The notes beneath the pieces were generated by a model. It was not told the origin of the DNA and ran no database searches. It saw only the letters and a program-made list of their open reading frames with translations. From the NCBI GenBank assembly GCA_903895515.1, contig CAITUB010000102.1, forward strand, positions 1-12,316: a DNA stretch of 12,316 nucleotides, read 5' to 3'. Each line of letters starts with the position of its first letter. The stretch's first letter is position 1. Both the position numbers and the translations under genes were made by a program. Positions 1 through 7,511 of the stretch are shown in pieces. Source of the DNA: an uncultured Acidimicrobium sp. (GTDB lineage: Bacteria; Actinomycetota; Acidimicrobiia; Acidimicrobiales; Ilumatobacteraceae).

Positions 1-338
1 GTAGTTGCACTGTGCTGATGAACGGCGATGCTGTCTGTGCCTGCCTGGTAATGGCAGCGACAGCAGTCGATAGCGAAATCGTCACAGTCGAGGGCATCAC
101 CTCCGAATCGACACTGACAGATGTGCAACAGAGCTTCGTCGAAGAGGGAGCCGTGCAATGCGGATTCTGTACACCGGGTCTGATTGTGGCAGTTCATCAT
201 CTTCTTGAAAAGAATCCTCAGCCATCCGAGTTTGAAGTTAAGGAAGCCATTTCAGGAAACATCTGTAGGTGCACTGGCTATGGTCGAGTGTTCGCAGCCG
301 TTGAAGCAACCATTCGTTCACGAAATGAAGTGAAATAG
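1..338 (+). CDS. Xanthine dehydrogenase-family [2Fe-2S] subunit, 5'-truncated
   Basis: This is the iron-sulfur subunit of a molybdenum hydroxylase (xanthine dehydrogenase/CO dehydrogenase small-subunit family), which passes electrons from the Mo centre to an FAD subunit. The start lies outside the window; the readable frame begins at base 3 and gives 111 residues. The first visible residues, SCTVL, are the end of the plant-type ferredoxin Cys loop, and the CACL at residues 12-15 supplies the last ligand of that cluster. The second cluster domain is complete: QCGFCTPG (Cys53, Cys56) and ICRCTGY (Cys88, Cys90). These two motifs are diagnostic of the family. The stop is followed after 2 bases by the ATG of the molybdopterin subunit, so the two are surely co-translated. 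The FAD subunit is not in view and may lie upstream. Confidence 0.93.
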   Translation, partial: SCTVLMNGDAVCACLVMAATAVDSEIVTVEGITSESTLTDVQQSFVEEGAVQCGFCTPGLIVAVHHLLEKNPQPSEFEVKEAISGNICRCTGYGRVFAAVEATIRSRNEVK

Positions 339-340
339 TC

Positions 341-2611
341 ATGGCAACGTCGTCTGTAGTTACGAAACCTCGAGACATCCTTGGCAATAGTGCGCTCCGC
401 CCCGATGGAGCACACAAGGTTCAAGGAAGTTTCGAATTCACTTCAGATCTGCATGCAGAAAACATGCTGTGGGGTGCAACTTTGCGCTCGCCGCACCCAT
501 ACGCGAAAATCATGTCAATCGATACTTCATCTGCACTTGCACTACCTGGAGTTCATTGCGTCATCACTGCAGATGACGTGCCGGGTAAATCAACGTATGG
601 CCTGATCAGCAGTGACCAGCCTGTGTTTGCCAGTGACTACGTGCGGTACATGGGTGAGCCAGTCGCAGCCGTTGCTGCCGACCATCCAGAAACCTGCCGA
701 CGCGCTCTCACGCTCATCGTTGTTGTCTACGAGGTTCTTGCGCCTTTAACTAATCCTGAAGATGCAATCGCAGGATCGTTTGAACCAATTCATCCAGACG
801 GCAATGTCATTCGTCATCAGCGAATTATCCGAGGCGATCAGAACATCTCTGGGCCAATTGTTGTCGAGGGCGAATACGTCATTGGAATGCAGGATCAGGC
901 GTTTCTTGGCTTAGAGGCTGCACTTGCCATCCCCGATCCAGATGGACTTGGTTTACACCTGCACGTAGCAACTCAGTGGTTGCATGAAGACCTCACACAA
1001 ATATCTGCGTGTCTCTCCCTACCTGCAGAAAAGATTCGGCTGACGCTTGGTGGTGTTGGCGGCGCTTTCGGTGCGCGCGAAGACATCAGCCTGCAAGTGC
1101 ACTGTTGTCTGCTTGCGCTGAAAGCCGGTCGTCCGATCAAAATGCAATACAGTCGCGAAGAAAGCTTCTTTGGGCATGTGCATCGTCATCCCGCAACCAT
1201 TTTTATGCGCCATCACGCCGATGCAAACGGCAAGATCGTGAAGATCGACGCACGATTCGTATTCGACGGTGGTGCGTACACCAGCACATCGCCTGCAGTA
1301 CTAATCAACGGCATTACACATACGCAGGGTCCGTACAAATGCGATAACGCAACCGTCGATGGATATGCGGTCCGAACGAACAATCCCCCATGTGGCGCAA
1401 TGCGTGGATTCGGCGTGGTTCAGGCCTGTTTCGCTCACGAATCTCAGATGGACAAGATCGCTGTTGCTGTGGGCAAATCCCCTGTCGAAATTCGTCTTCT
1501 CAACGCCATGGTTACAGGCGACCCTCTCATCACCGGTCAGATCATGGAAAGCGTTGCACCAGTTGCTCGTTGCATTACCGAAACCGACGCCATTCCCCTG
1601 CCAGCGCTTATGGGTGAAACTGTGAACGATCTTTCACTCCCAGGTGGCAGTGGACTAACGGCATCACGTTCACATATCGTCCGCGGAATTGGCTGGGGTG
1701 TCTCCATGAAGAATCTCATGTACAGCGAAGGATTCGACGACTTTGCCACCGCGCGTTGCACTCTGAAAGACGGAGTTGCTTCTCTCAAATTTGCAACCTC
1801 AGAAGTTGGTCAGGGTTTCGTCACACTTGCTCCGCAAATTGCTCGATCAGTGCTTGGAGTTGATGAAGTCATTCTTGAACCCATTGATACTCAAATTGGC
1901 TCAGCTGGTTCGACGTCTGCATCTCGCCAAACCTGGATGAGTGGAGGCGCAGTCGATGGAGCGTGTCGACTCGTTCGCGAACGACTCTTCCATCATGTCG
2001 GAAAGCAGCACAGCATTGATCCCCTCCGCTTAGTCATCGACGGAACCGATGTCATAGACCAAGTCGGAACGTTTCGAATTTCTGTTGCCGAGGCATCGGA
2101 TGGAATTGAAATAAGCGAGACTTTTGAGCATCATCACCGAGCAACCGAAGAACTCGACGCTAACGGTCAAGGCAATTGCCACACCGCGTTTGCATTCGTT
2201 GCTCATAGGGCTGTAGTCGACGTAGACCCAGAACTTGGCCTAGTGAAGGTGGTTCAAATTGCCACCGCTCAAGACGTTGGCAGGGTGCTGAACCCTCTTT
2301 CGGCGATTGGTCAATTAGAGGGCGGAATTGCCCAAGGTCTTGGCCTTGCTGTTATGGAAGAAATCATTATGCAAAACGGCAAGGTACGCAACCCAAGCTT
2401 CACCGACTATCTACTTCCAACAGCTCTAGACGCACCAGATGTCGTTGCTGTGATGATCGAAGAATACGAACCACAAGCACCACTTGGCGCTAAGGGCATC
2501 GGAGAACCACCGTGCATTTCAGTAACTCCGGCAATCGTCGCTGCTATCCGAAATGCAATTGGTAAAAACATCGAGCGCATTCCTGTGCGCCCGCAAGACA
2601 TTTGTCTTTAG
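341..2611 (+). CDS. Xanthine dehydrogenase-family molybdopterin-binding subunit
   Basis: This is the complete large (Mo) subunit of a molybdenum hydroxylase, 756 residues, normal for the stand-alone family. It starts 2 bases after the FeS subunit stop. The N-terminal a/b hammerhead domain covers about residues 15-140, and the Mo-binding region follows. The sequence GGAFGAREDIS places Glu247 where bovine xanthine oxidase has Glu802. CGAMRGFG places Arg355 at the bovine Arg880 position. GAKGIGEPP carries the catalytic base Glu722 (bovine Glu1261). STSASRQTWMSGGAV (about 524-538) is the pterin-contacting segment. The CO dehydrogenase form I active-site loop AYxCSFR is absent. Retention of both purine-contacting residues favours a hypoxanthine/xanthine-type substrate, but many uncharacterised relatives share them, so the substrate remains inferred. 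No maturation factor is visible nearby. The stop overlaps that of the convergent helicase gene. Confidence 0.93.
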   Translation: MATSSVVTKPRDILGNSALRPDGAHKVQGSFEFTSDLHAENMLWGATLRSPHPYAKIMSIDTSSALALPGVHCVITADDVPGKSTYGLISSDQPVFASDYVRYMGEPVAAVAADHPETCRRALTLIVVVYEVLAPLTNPEDAIAGSFEPIHPDGNVIRHQRIIRGDQNISGPIVVEGEYVIGMQDQAFLGLEAALAIPDPDGLGLHLHVATQWLHEDLTQISACLSLPAEKIRLTLGGVGGAFGAREDISLQVHCCLLALKAGRPIKMQYSREESFFGHVHRHPATIFMRHHADANGKIVKIDARFVFDGGAYTSTSPAVLINGITHTQGPYKCDNATVDGYAVRTNNPPCGAMRGFGVVQACFAHESQMDKIAVAVGKSPVEIRLLNAMVTGDPLITGQIMESVAPVARCITETDAIPLPALMGETVNDLSLPGGSGLTASRSHIVRGIGWGVSMKNLMYSEGFDDFATARCTLKDGVASLKFATSEVGQGFVTLAPQIARSVLGVDEVILEPIDTQIGSAGSTSASRQTWMSGGAVDGACRLVRERLFHHVGKQHSIDPLRLVIDGTDVIDQVGTFRISVAEASDGIEISETFEHHHRATEELDANGQGNCHTAFAFVAHRAVVDVDPELGLVKVVQIATAQDVGRVLNPLSAIGQLEGGIAQGLGLAVMEEIIMQNGKVRNPSFTDYLLPTALDAPDVVAVMIEEYEPQAPLGAKGIGEPPCISVTPAIVAAIRNAIGKNIERIPVRPQDICL

Positions 2612-3795
2612 TCTGATTCAACTTTCAGCAACGTAGCCACGACTGAACCGATTTCTCCAGGGCGTACCGGCTTGGCTGGCTCGCTGAGGTTGAAGTTTGG
2701 CTCGTCATAAATGACGTCAAATTTCATGCCGCGACACAACGACGTCGTTGTACGACGCATTGACTTGTCGATCAGTGAAATGACCGTTCCCTTCATGCCA
2801 GCACGACCGGTTCGACCGGAACGGTGGATGTAATCCTTTGGATCTTCAGGCATGTCAAAGTGAACGACGACTGGAACCGCATCGATGTGAATACCGCGTG
2901 CTGCAACATCTGTCGCAACCATGACGGTTGCCTTACCGCGGCGAAATTGCTCAAGTGCCTTTTCGCGCTGTGCTTGACTGCGGTTGCCGTGGATAACACA
3001 CGTGTTGATACCCATCGATTCGAGATTTCCTGCAAGACGATCTGATCCATGCTTGGTACGACAGAACACAATTGCCCGTTCATACTGCGTGGCGATTTCT
3101 GCCAATACTTTCGTGCGGTTATCGCGTGATACGTTCCAGAACAAGTGATCAATCTCTCCAGCGTTTTCTGCAGTAGCAACTGCGTGTCGCTTTGGCGAAT
3201 TCTGGAATTCACGAATCAACATGTCGATATCGCCATCTAGCGTTGCCGAGAACAGCAAGGTTTGACGATTCGTCGTTACCGAGCGCATGATGCGCTTCAC
3301 TGCTGGCATGAATCCCATGTCGGCCATACGGTCTGCTTCATCGATAACTGCTACGGCAACTGCACCTAGATCGAGGTCGCGACGCTTGATGAGATCTTCG
3401 AGACGACCAGGAGTTGCAACAACAATGCTTGAGGCACGTGCAGCTTTTACCTGAGGTCCGTATCCAGCGCCACCGTAAACAGCCGACACGCGAATGTCAC
3501 TGCCTCCGCACAACAACGAGATTTCCTTTGCGACCTGAGCAGCAAGCTCACGAGTTGGTACGAGCACCAAACCTGTTGGGCGACCTGGACGACTCTTTGT
3601 TACCTTCACGGCAATCGCAATACCGAATGCCAGGGTCTTTCCCGATCCGGTAGGCGCTTTTCCGCAGATGTCGTTTCCTGCAAGTGCGTCTGGCAATGTT
3701 GCTTCCTGCACAGGGAACGGAGCTTCAATTCCGCGTGAAACTAATCCACTAATAATGTTCTTGGGCACGCCAAGTTCTAACCATGTTTTCGTCAT
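2608..3795 (-). CDS. DEAD-box ATP-dependent RNA helicase
   Basis: This 395-residue helicase unwinds or remodels RNA duplexes using ATP, for example in ribosome assembly or mRNA turnover. All core motifs are present in order: Q-motif Gln30 (PFPVQ), motif I APTGSGKT (47-54), Ia PTREL (80-84), Ib TPGR (128-131), motif II DEAD (152-155), motif III SAT (183-185), motif V ATDVAARG (294-301) and motif VI HRSGRTGR (324-331). The C-terminal tail after motif VI is short and has none of the Arg/Gly-rich or RNA-binding extensions of DeaD/CsdA or DbpA, so it resembles a minimal RhlE-like core; the subfamily is not resolved. A GAGGAT Shine-Dalgarno at 3802-3807 lies 6 bases before the ATG. The gene follows the flavin oxidase on the same strand after 63 bases. 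Confidence 0.96.
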   Translation of the reverse strand: MTKTWLELGVPKNIISGLVSRGIEAPFPVQEATLPDALAGNDICGKAPTGSGKTLAFGIAIAVKVTKSRPGRPTGLVLVPTRELAAQVAKEISLLCGGSDIRVSAVYGGAGYGPQVKAARASSIVVATPGRLEDLIKRRDLDLGAVAVAVIDEADRMADMGFMPAVKRIMRSVTTNRQTLLFSATLDGDIDMLIREFQNSPKRHAVATAENAGEIDHLFWNVSRDNRTKVLAEIATQYERAIVFCRTKHGSDRLAGNLESMGINTCVIHGNRSQAQREKALEQFRRGKATVMVATDVAARGIHIDAVPVVVHFDMPEDPKDYIHRSGRTGRAGMKGTVISLIDKSMRRTTTSLCRGMKFDVIYDEPNFNLSEPAKPVRPGEIGSVVATLLKVESD

Positions 3796-3858
3796 GAAAA
3801 TATCCTCGATCTGTATGTGTTGGGGGGTCCTCAGGTATGTTCCTGTGGTTGTGAAGGG
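3796..3858. other. Short gap between oxidase stop and helicase start
   Basis: The 63-base gap holds the helicase ribosome binding site (GAGGAT on the - strand, 3802-3807) and a G-run (3823-3828 on the + strand). I see no convincing terminator hairpin with a T-tract and no clear -35/-10 pair, so the helicase may be read through from the oxidase. Confidence 0.4.
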
Positions 3859-5151
3859 CTAGCGACCCAACACACGACGCAAATAGTCGTTTGTGAACAC
3901 ACCCTCGGGATCGAGTTGGTTCCGAACTTCAATAAAACGCTGATATTCAGGATACAGGCTAGAAATGTCGTTCGCATTGAGATTGTGAATCTTTCCCCAG
4001 TGCGGCCTGCCCTCGTACTTACGCAAAATCATCTCCACTGCAGAGAAGTATTCGCCATACTCACAGCCTTTAAACATATGTACGGCTATGTACGCACTAC
4101 GTCTTCCGGTCGAAGTGGACAAAGGAATGTCATCACTCCCCGTGCAGCGAACCTCAACAGGGAAACTGATAGTGAATCCGCGATCTTCGACCATCTGCAT
4201 GACTTCTTGAAGTGCTGGAACGAGCGAATCTAGAGCGATTGAATATTCCATCTCATAAAACTTCACCAACCTTTTGCTACTGAATATGCGGTGACTTACG
4301 TTCACATATTCAACGCGACCCGAAGATGGGATGATCGTTGCCAGCTTTGGTATCAACCGCGGAAACAAACGACCGATTCGACACAACATGCCAAAGGCAT
4401 AGTTTTCAAGGAACATTTTGTTGTACCAAGTGGCAAACCTGCTCGGCGAGTCGATTGCGTCTGTGCTGACATTATTTGCTTTAGTGAGTGCCCATTTCGT
4501 GTGCGGCACCCAGTAAAACTCGAAGAAATCATTGTCTTCGATCAATTGCGGGAAATTGTTCAGGACATCAGAGATTCGCATGGGTTGTTCTACTGCTCGC
4601 AAATTAAATGCAGGCACCACCCTCAACGTCACTTCGGTGATCACGCCAAGCGCACCGAGCGACACTCGCCCACAATGAAACACCTCTGTGTTTTGATGCG
4701 CATCACACACGAGGATGTCTCCGAGAGCGGTGACTAATCGAAATGCATGCATCTGAGCTGCGAGACCAGTCCTCTGCAGTCCAGTCCCATGTGTTGATGT
4801 GGAAAGAGCACCGGCAAGTGTTTGGTAGGTAACATCTCCAAGATTTGGCATTGATAGCTGGTGTAACTCCAACTGAGCATTCAAATCGCTGAGCACGATT
4901 CCCGCTTGAACACTGACCAAGCCATTCACATGGTCAACATTCACAACGCTATTCAAACGAGTGAGATCAATCATCACTTCGTCTGGAACAGCAATTCCTG
5001 TGAAACTATGTCCAGACCCAACTACCTTGACGCGTTGTTTGTTGTTCACCGCGCGCTTGACAACCTCACAAACTTCGATTTCCGAAGATGGGTTTTCGAT
5101 GATTACCGGACGCGACTTTTGGTTTCCGGCCCAATTGGTCCAAGTAGGCAT
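3859..5151 (-). CDS. FAD-linked aldonolactone oxidase (D-arabinono-1,4-lactone oxidase family)
   Basis: This is a VAO-superfamily flavoprotein of the L-gulonolactone/D-arabinono-1,4-lactone oxidase family, which oxidises aldonolactones or related polyols at the C2 or equivalent carbon. Residues are numbered from the GTG at 5157. The FAD-binding domain has the PP-loop VVGSGHSFTGI, where His50 is the expected covalent FAD attachment site, then STSTHGTG (119-126) and LGALGVITEVTLRV (about 168-180). The C-terminal ALO domain has the family's Glu-x-Arg pair (FPVEVR, Glu335/Arg337) and HWGK (386-389). The physiological substrate cannot be told from sequence. Two in-frame starts exist: GTG at 5157 and ATG at 5151. 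I report the ATG, but neither has a visible Shine-Dalgarno, because the 3' end of the tRNA-Leu lies immediately upstream (5165). Confidence 0.92.
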   Translation of the reverse strand: MPTWTNWAGNQKSRPVIIENPSSEIEVCEVVKRAVNNKQRVKVVGSGHSFTGIAVPDEVMIDLTRLNSVVNVDHVNGLVSVQAGIVLSDLNAQLELHQLSMPNLGDVTYQTLAGALSTSTHGTGLQRTGLAAQMHAFRLVTALGDILVCDAHQNTEVFHCGRVSLGALGVITEVTLRVVPAFNLRAVEQPMRISDVLNNFPQLIEDNDFFEFYWVPHTKWALTKANNVSTDAIDSPSRFATWYNKMFLENYAFGMLCRIGRLFPRLIPKLATIIPSSGRVEYVNVSHRIFSSKRLVKFYEMEYSIALDSLVPALQEVMQMVEDRGFTISFPVEVRCTGSDDIPLSTSTGRRSAYIAVHMFKGCEYGEYFSAVEMILRKYEGRPHWGKIHNLNANDISSLYPEYQRFIEVRNQLDPEGVFTNDYLRRVLGR

Positions 5152-5164
5152 AGTCACTACTTTA

Positions 5165-5251
5165 TGGTGTCGAAGAGGGGACTTGAACCCCTACGCCCTT
5201 TCGAGCGCCAGCCCCTCAAGCTGGTGCGTCTGCCAATTTCGCCACTCCGAC
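5165..5251 (-). tRNA. tRNA-Leu(GAG)
   Basis: The - strand folds as an 87-nt class II tRNA. The acceptor stem GTCGGAG pairs with CTTCGAC (one G-T wobble), followed by discriminator A and an encoded CCA. The D arm is GCG...CGC with GG in the loop. The anticodon stem CCAGC/GCTGG closes the loop TTGAGGG, giving anticodon GAG, which reads CUC/CUU leucine codons. The long variable arm, stem CGCTC/GGGCG with a GAAA loop, is typical of tRNA-Leu. The T arm is AGGGG-TTCAAGT-CCCCT. It lies 33 bases downstream of secG on the same strand. The oxidase gene starts 7-13 bases after its CCA end. Confidence 0.97.
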
Positions 5252-5261
5252 GTGGTACTAA

Positions 5262-5267
5262 ATTTTA
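5262..5267 (-). promoter_or_regulatory. Possible -10 box for the tRNA-Leu gene
   Basis: On the - strand, TAAAAT ends 10 bases before the mature tRNA 5' end. It is one mismatch from TATAAT and well placed for a start a few bases upstream of the tRNA. There is no recognisable TTGACA-like -35 element at 16-18 bases, so this is only a suggestion that the tRNA has its own promoter besides read-through from secG. Confidence 0.25.
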
Positions 5268-5284
5268 CCTGTGATCCCGCCTGC

Positions 5285-5521
5285 TCAGGCGAGAAACATT
5301 CCCAAAGCAACAACTGTCAACACCCAAATGAGAGCGAACACTGTTGTGATGCGATTCAAGTTGCGCTCAGCAGCAGCCGAACCCAGCGCTGCTCCTCCGC
5401 CACCACCAAACATGTCACTTAAACCACCACCGCGACCGCTGTGGAGCAAAACTCCAGAAACTAGCGCTATCAGCGATAAAACGTTGATGACAATGGTGAC
5501 GATGGTGATGAGATGACGCAC
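5285..5521 (-). CDS. secG: Preprotein translocase subunit SecG
   Basis: SecG is the small accessory membrane subunit of the SecYEG protein-conducting channel. The 78-residue product has the standard two-helix layout: TM1 about residues 5-26, then the conserved cytoplasmic loop LLHSGRGGGLSDMFGG (about 25-40) with a run of five glycines, then TM2 about 60-77. The loop type is characteristic of actinobacterial and related SecG. The start is GTG at 5521, preceded by TAGGAT about 7 bases away. It follows the second ABC ATPase gene after only 32 bases and is followed by the tRNA-Leu, so it probably shares a transcript with the importer. Confidence 0.95.
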   Translation of the reverse strand: MRHLITIVTIVINVLSLIALVSGVLLHSGRGGGLSDMFGGGGGAALGSAAAERNLNRITTVFALIWVLTVVALGMFLA

Positions 5522-5553
5522 GGGTAAATCCTACCGATTACAAGCTTCAACGA

Positions 5554-6537
5554 CTATTCAGGGAAATGGCAAGCCGATTGTTGTCCTGTAGAACGGACCA
5601 CCAATTGAGGCTCCTCAACAGCACACAATTCTGTTGCTTTCCAGCAGCGAGTTCGGAATCGGCAACCAGTTGGAGGGTTTACTGGAGATGGCACGTCTCC
5701 CTCAAGCATGATTCTGTGACGGGATCGCTCAATTTTAGGATCAGGCAGCGGAACAGCCGAGAGCAACGCTTTCGTATAGGGGTGTGAAGGATTTCTGTAC
5801 ACCGCGTCTTTATCACCGATTTCGACGATCTTTCCCAGATACATCACCGCCACTTGATCTGCAATATGGCGGACAACGGAAAGATCATGAGCAATGAACA
5901 CATACGACATTCCGAGGCGTTTCTGTAGATCTCCGAAGAGGTTCACCACGCCGGCCTGGATGCTGACGTCTAGCGCAGATACTGGTTCGTCCAACACGAT
6001 CAACTTCGGATCTAAAGCAAGTGCACGAGCAATACCAACACGCTGACGTTGACCGCCAGAGAATTCATGAGGGAACCGTTTCGCATGATCGGTGGACAGG
6101 CCTACAAGATCGAGCAACTCAGCAACTTTGTCCTGATGGTTCCCACCAACACCCTGAACGACGAGTGGCTCGGCAATGGAACTTCCAACTGTCATCTTTG
6201 GATCTAGTGACGCAAATGGGTCTTGAAACACAATTTGCATTTGTCGCCTCACGTGGCGCAACTCTTCAAAACTCATCTTTGTCAGGTCTTCACCTTCGAA
6301 GATCACTTCTCCCGAAGTTGGTTGGATGAGTTGCAGAACCGATCTTCCAACCGTTGTCTTTCCCGAGCCCGACTCGCCAACCAAACCGAGAGTTTGTCCT
6401 ACCTTCACGTCAAAGGACACATCGGCCACTGCTTGAACAATGCGTTGAGTCTTTCGAATTCCGGTGTTGGCTCGCAATTCAAAGTTTTTAACGAGGTTGC
6501 GAACGCTCAGCAACACTTCAGCATGGCTATTCGTCAC
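5554..6537 (-). CDS. Peptide ABC importer ATPase, DppF/OppF type
   Basis: This is the second of two ATPases that power a dipeptide/oligopeptide (or nickel)-type importer on the cytoplasmic side. The 327 residues have Walker A GESGSGKT (54-61), Q-loop Gln105 (VFQDPF), signature FSGGQRQRV (159-167), Walker B LIVLDEP (179-185) and H-loop His217. The C-terminal oligopeptide-transporter domain (SHPYTKALL, 251-259) ends in four cysteines, Cys292, Cys298, Cys305 and Cys323, a spacing also seen in its partner ATPase. The GTG start overlaps the stop of the upstream ATPase gene by the four bases GTGA, which indicates translational coupling. Substrate class is inferred from the family and the binding protein. 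Confidence 0.95.
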   Translation of the reverse strand: MTNSHAEVLLSVRNLVKNFELRANTGIRKTQRIVQAVADVSFDVKVGQTLGLVGESGSGKTTVGRSVLQLIQPTSGEVIFEGEDLTKMSFEELRHVRRQMQIVFQDPFASLDPKMTVGSSIAEPLVVQGVGGNHQDKVAELLDLVGLSTDHAKRFPHEFSGGQRQRVGIARALALDPKLIVLDEPVSALDVSIQAGVVNLFGDLQKRLGMSYVFIAHDLSVVRHIADQVAVMYLGKIVEIGDKDAVYRNPSHPYTKALLSAVPLPDPKIERSRHRIMLEGDVPSPVNPPTGCRFRTRCWKATELCAVEEPQLVVRSTGQQSACHFPE

Positions 6538-7511
6538 GACCGACCCCCGATGCGCAGATCAACGGCTCGAATACACGATGTTTGCAAATCATCAAAAGGT
6601 TGAAGCGTTGGAAGTTCGGCGTTGCAGGCGTCAATCGCAAACTCGCATCGTGGAGCAAAACCACATCCTGATGGTGGTGCAAGCATATTTGGAGGGAAAC
6701 CCGCAATCGGCTGCAATCTGTCGGCGCCTTCGTGTGGAAGTGAAGACAGGAGCCCACGCGTATACGGATGACTTGGATGGTCGAAAATCGATTGCACGGG
6801 TCCACTTTCAACGTTGCGACCCGCATACATCACATTCACGCTGTCGGCTACACGCGCAATAACGCCTAAGTCGTGAGTGATCAATACGACTGCAGTCCCA
6901 AACGTTTGTTGAACTCGCTGAATTACTTCAAGAATTTGTGCTTGAACCGTGACATCGAGAGCCGTAGTTGGTTCATCAGCTATCAACACCTTTGGGTTAT
7001 TGGCAATCGCCATGGCAATGACTACTCGCTGACGCATTCCACCGGAGAATTCGTGTGGATATTGACGTGCGCGATCATTCGGTTGTGGAATACCCACGAT
7101 TTCGAGCAGTTCAACTGCGCGTTTTTCAGCATCGTGAGTGTTCATGTCTTGATGAGACTGAATCATTTCCACAATCTGATCGCCAACACGATGAACGGGG
7201 TTTAAAGCTGAGAGTGGGTCCTGGAACACCATCGCCAAGGAGCGACCACGAACCGAGCGGATCGCCTTCTTTTTCGCTCCGATCAATTCAATGCCATCGA
7301 GCTTCACGCTTCCAGTGATCGTTGCACTTTGCGGTAGCAAACCCATAGCGGCGAGAAACGAAACCGACTTTCCTGAACCTGATTCACCTACGACACCAAG
7401 TATTTCTCCAGGTGCTACATCAACGTCAACACCGCGAACCGCGCGCAGCTCGCCCATCTGCGTGCTGAAGGTGACTCGAAGGTCGCGGATCTGCAGGATC
7501 GAATCTGACAT
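6534..7511 (-). CDS. Peptide ABC importer ATPase, DppD/OppD type
   Basis: This is the first ATPase of the peptide-type importer. Residues are numbered from the GTG at 7514: Walker A GESGSGKS (43-50), Q-loop Gln98 (MVFQDPL), signature FSGGMRQRV (156-164), Walker B VLIADEP (176-182), H-loop His214. The C-terminal region has SHPYTRGLL (248-256) and four cysteines (Cys284, 290, 297, 314) that may bind an Fe-S cluster, as I recall being described for related peptide-importer ATPases. Two adjacent starts exist: GTG (7514) and ATG (7511). I chose the ATG because AGG at 7518-7520 is 6 bases from it but only 3 from the GTG. Its A overlaps the last base of the upstream permease stop (TGATG). Confidence 0.95.
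   Translation of the reverse strand: MSDSILQIRDLRVTFSTQMGELRAVRGVDVDVAPGEILGVVGESGSGKSVSFLAAMGLLPQSATITGSVKLDGIELIGAKKKAIRSVRGRSLAMVFQDPLSALNPVHRVGDQIVEMIQSHQDMNTHDAEKRAVELLEIVGIPQPNDRARQYPHEFSGGMRQRVVIAMAIANNPKVLIADEPTTALDVTVQAQILEVIQRVQQTFGTAVVLITHDLGVIARVADSVNVMYAGRNVESGPVQSIFDHPSHPYTRGLLSSLPHEGADRLQPIAGFPPNMLAPPSGCGFAPRCEFAIDACNAELPTLQPFDDLQTSCIRAVDLRIGGRS

Noticed and set aside
5278..5291. Inverted repeat CGCCTG/CAGGCG at the end of secG as a terminator
   Set aside because: The loop is only 2 bases, it overlaps the secG stop codon, and no T-run follows on the - strand.
4906..5422. Open frames on the + strand across the oxidase start, tRNA and secG
   Set aside because: They run antisense through a clear tRNA and known genes and have no recognisable domain.
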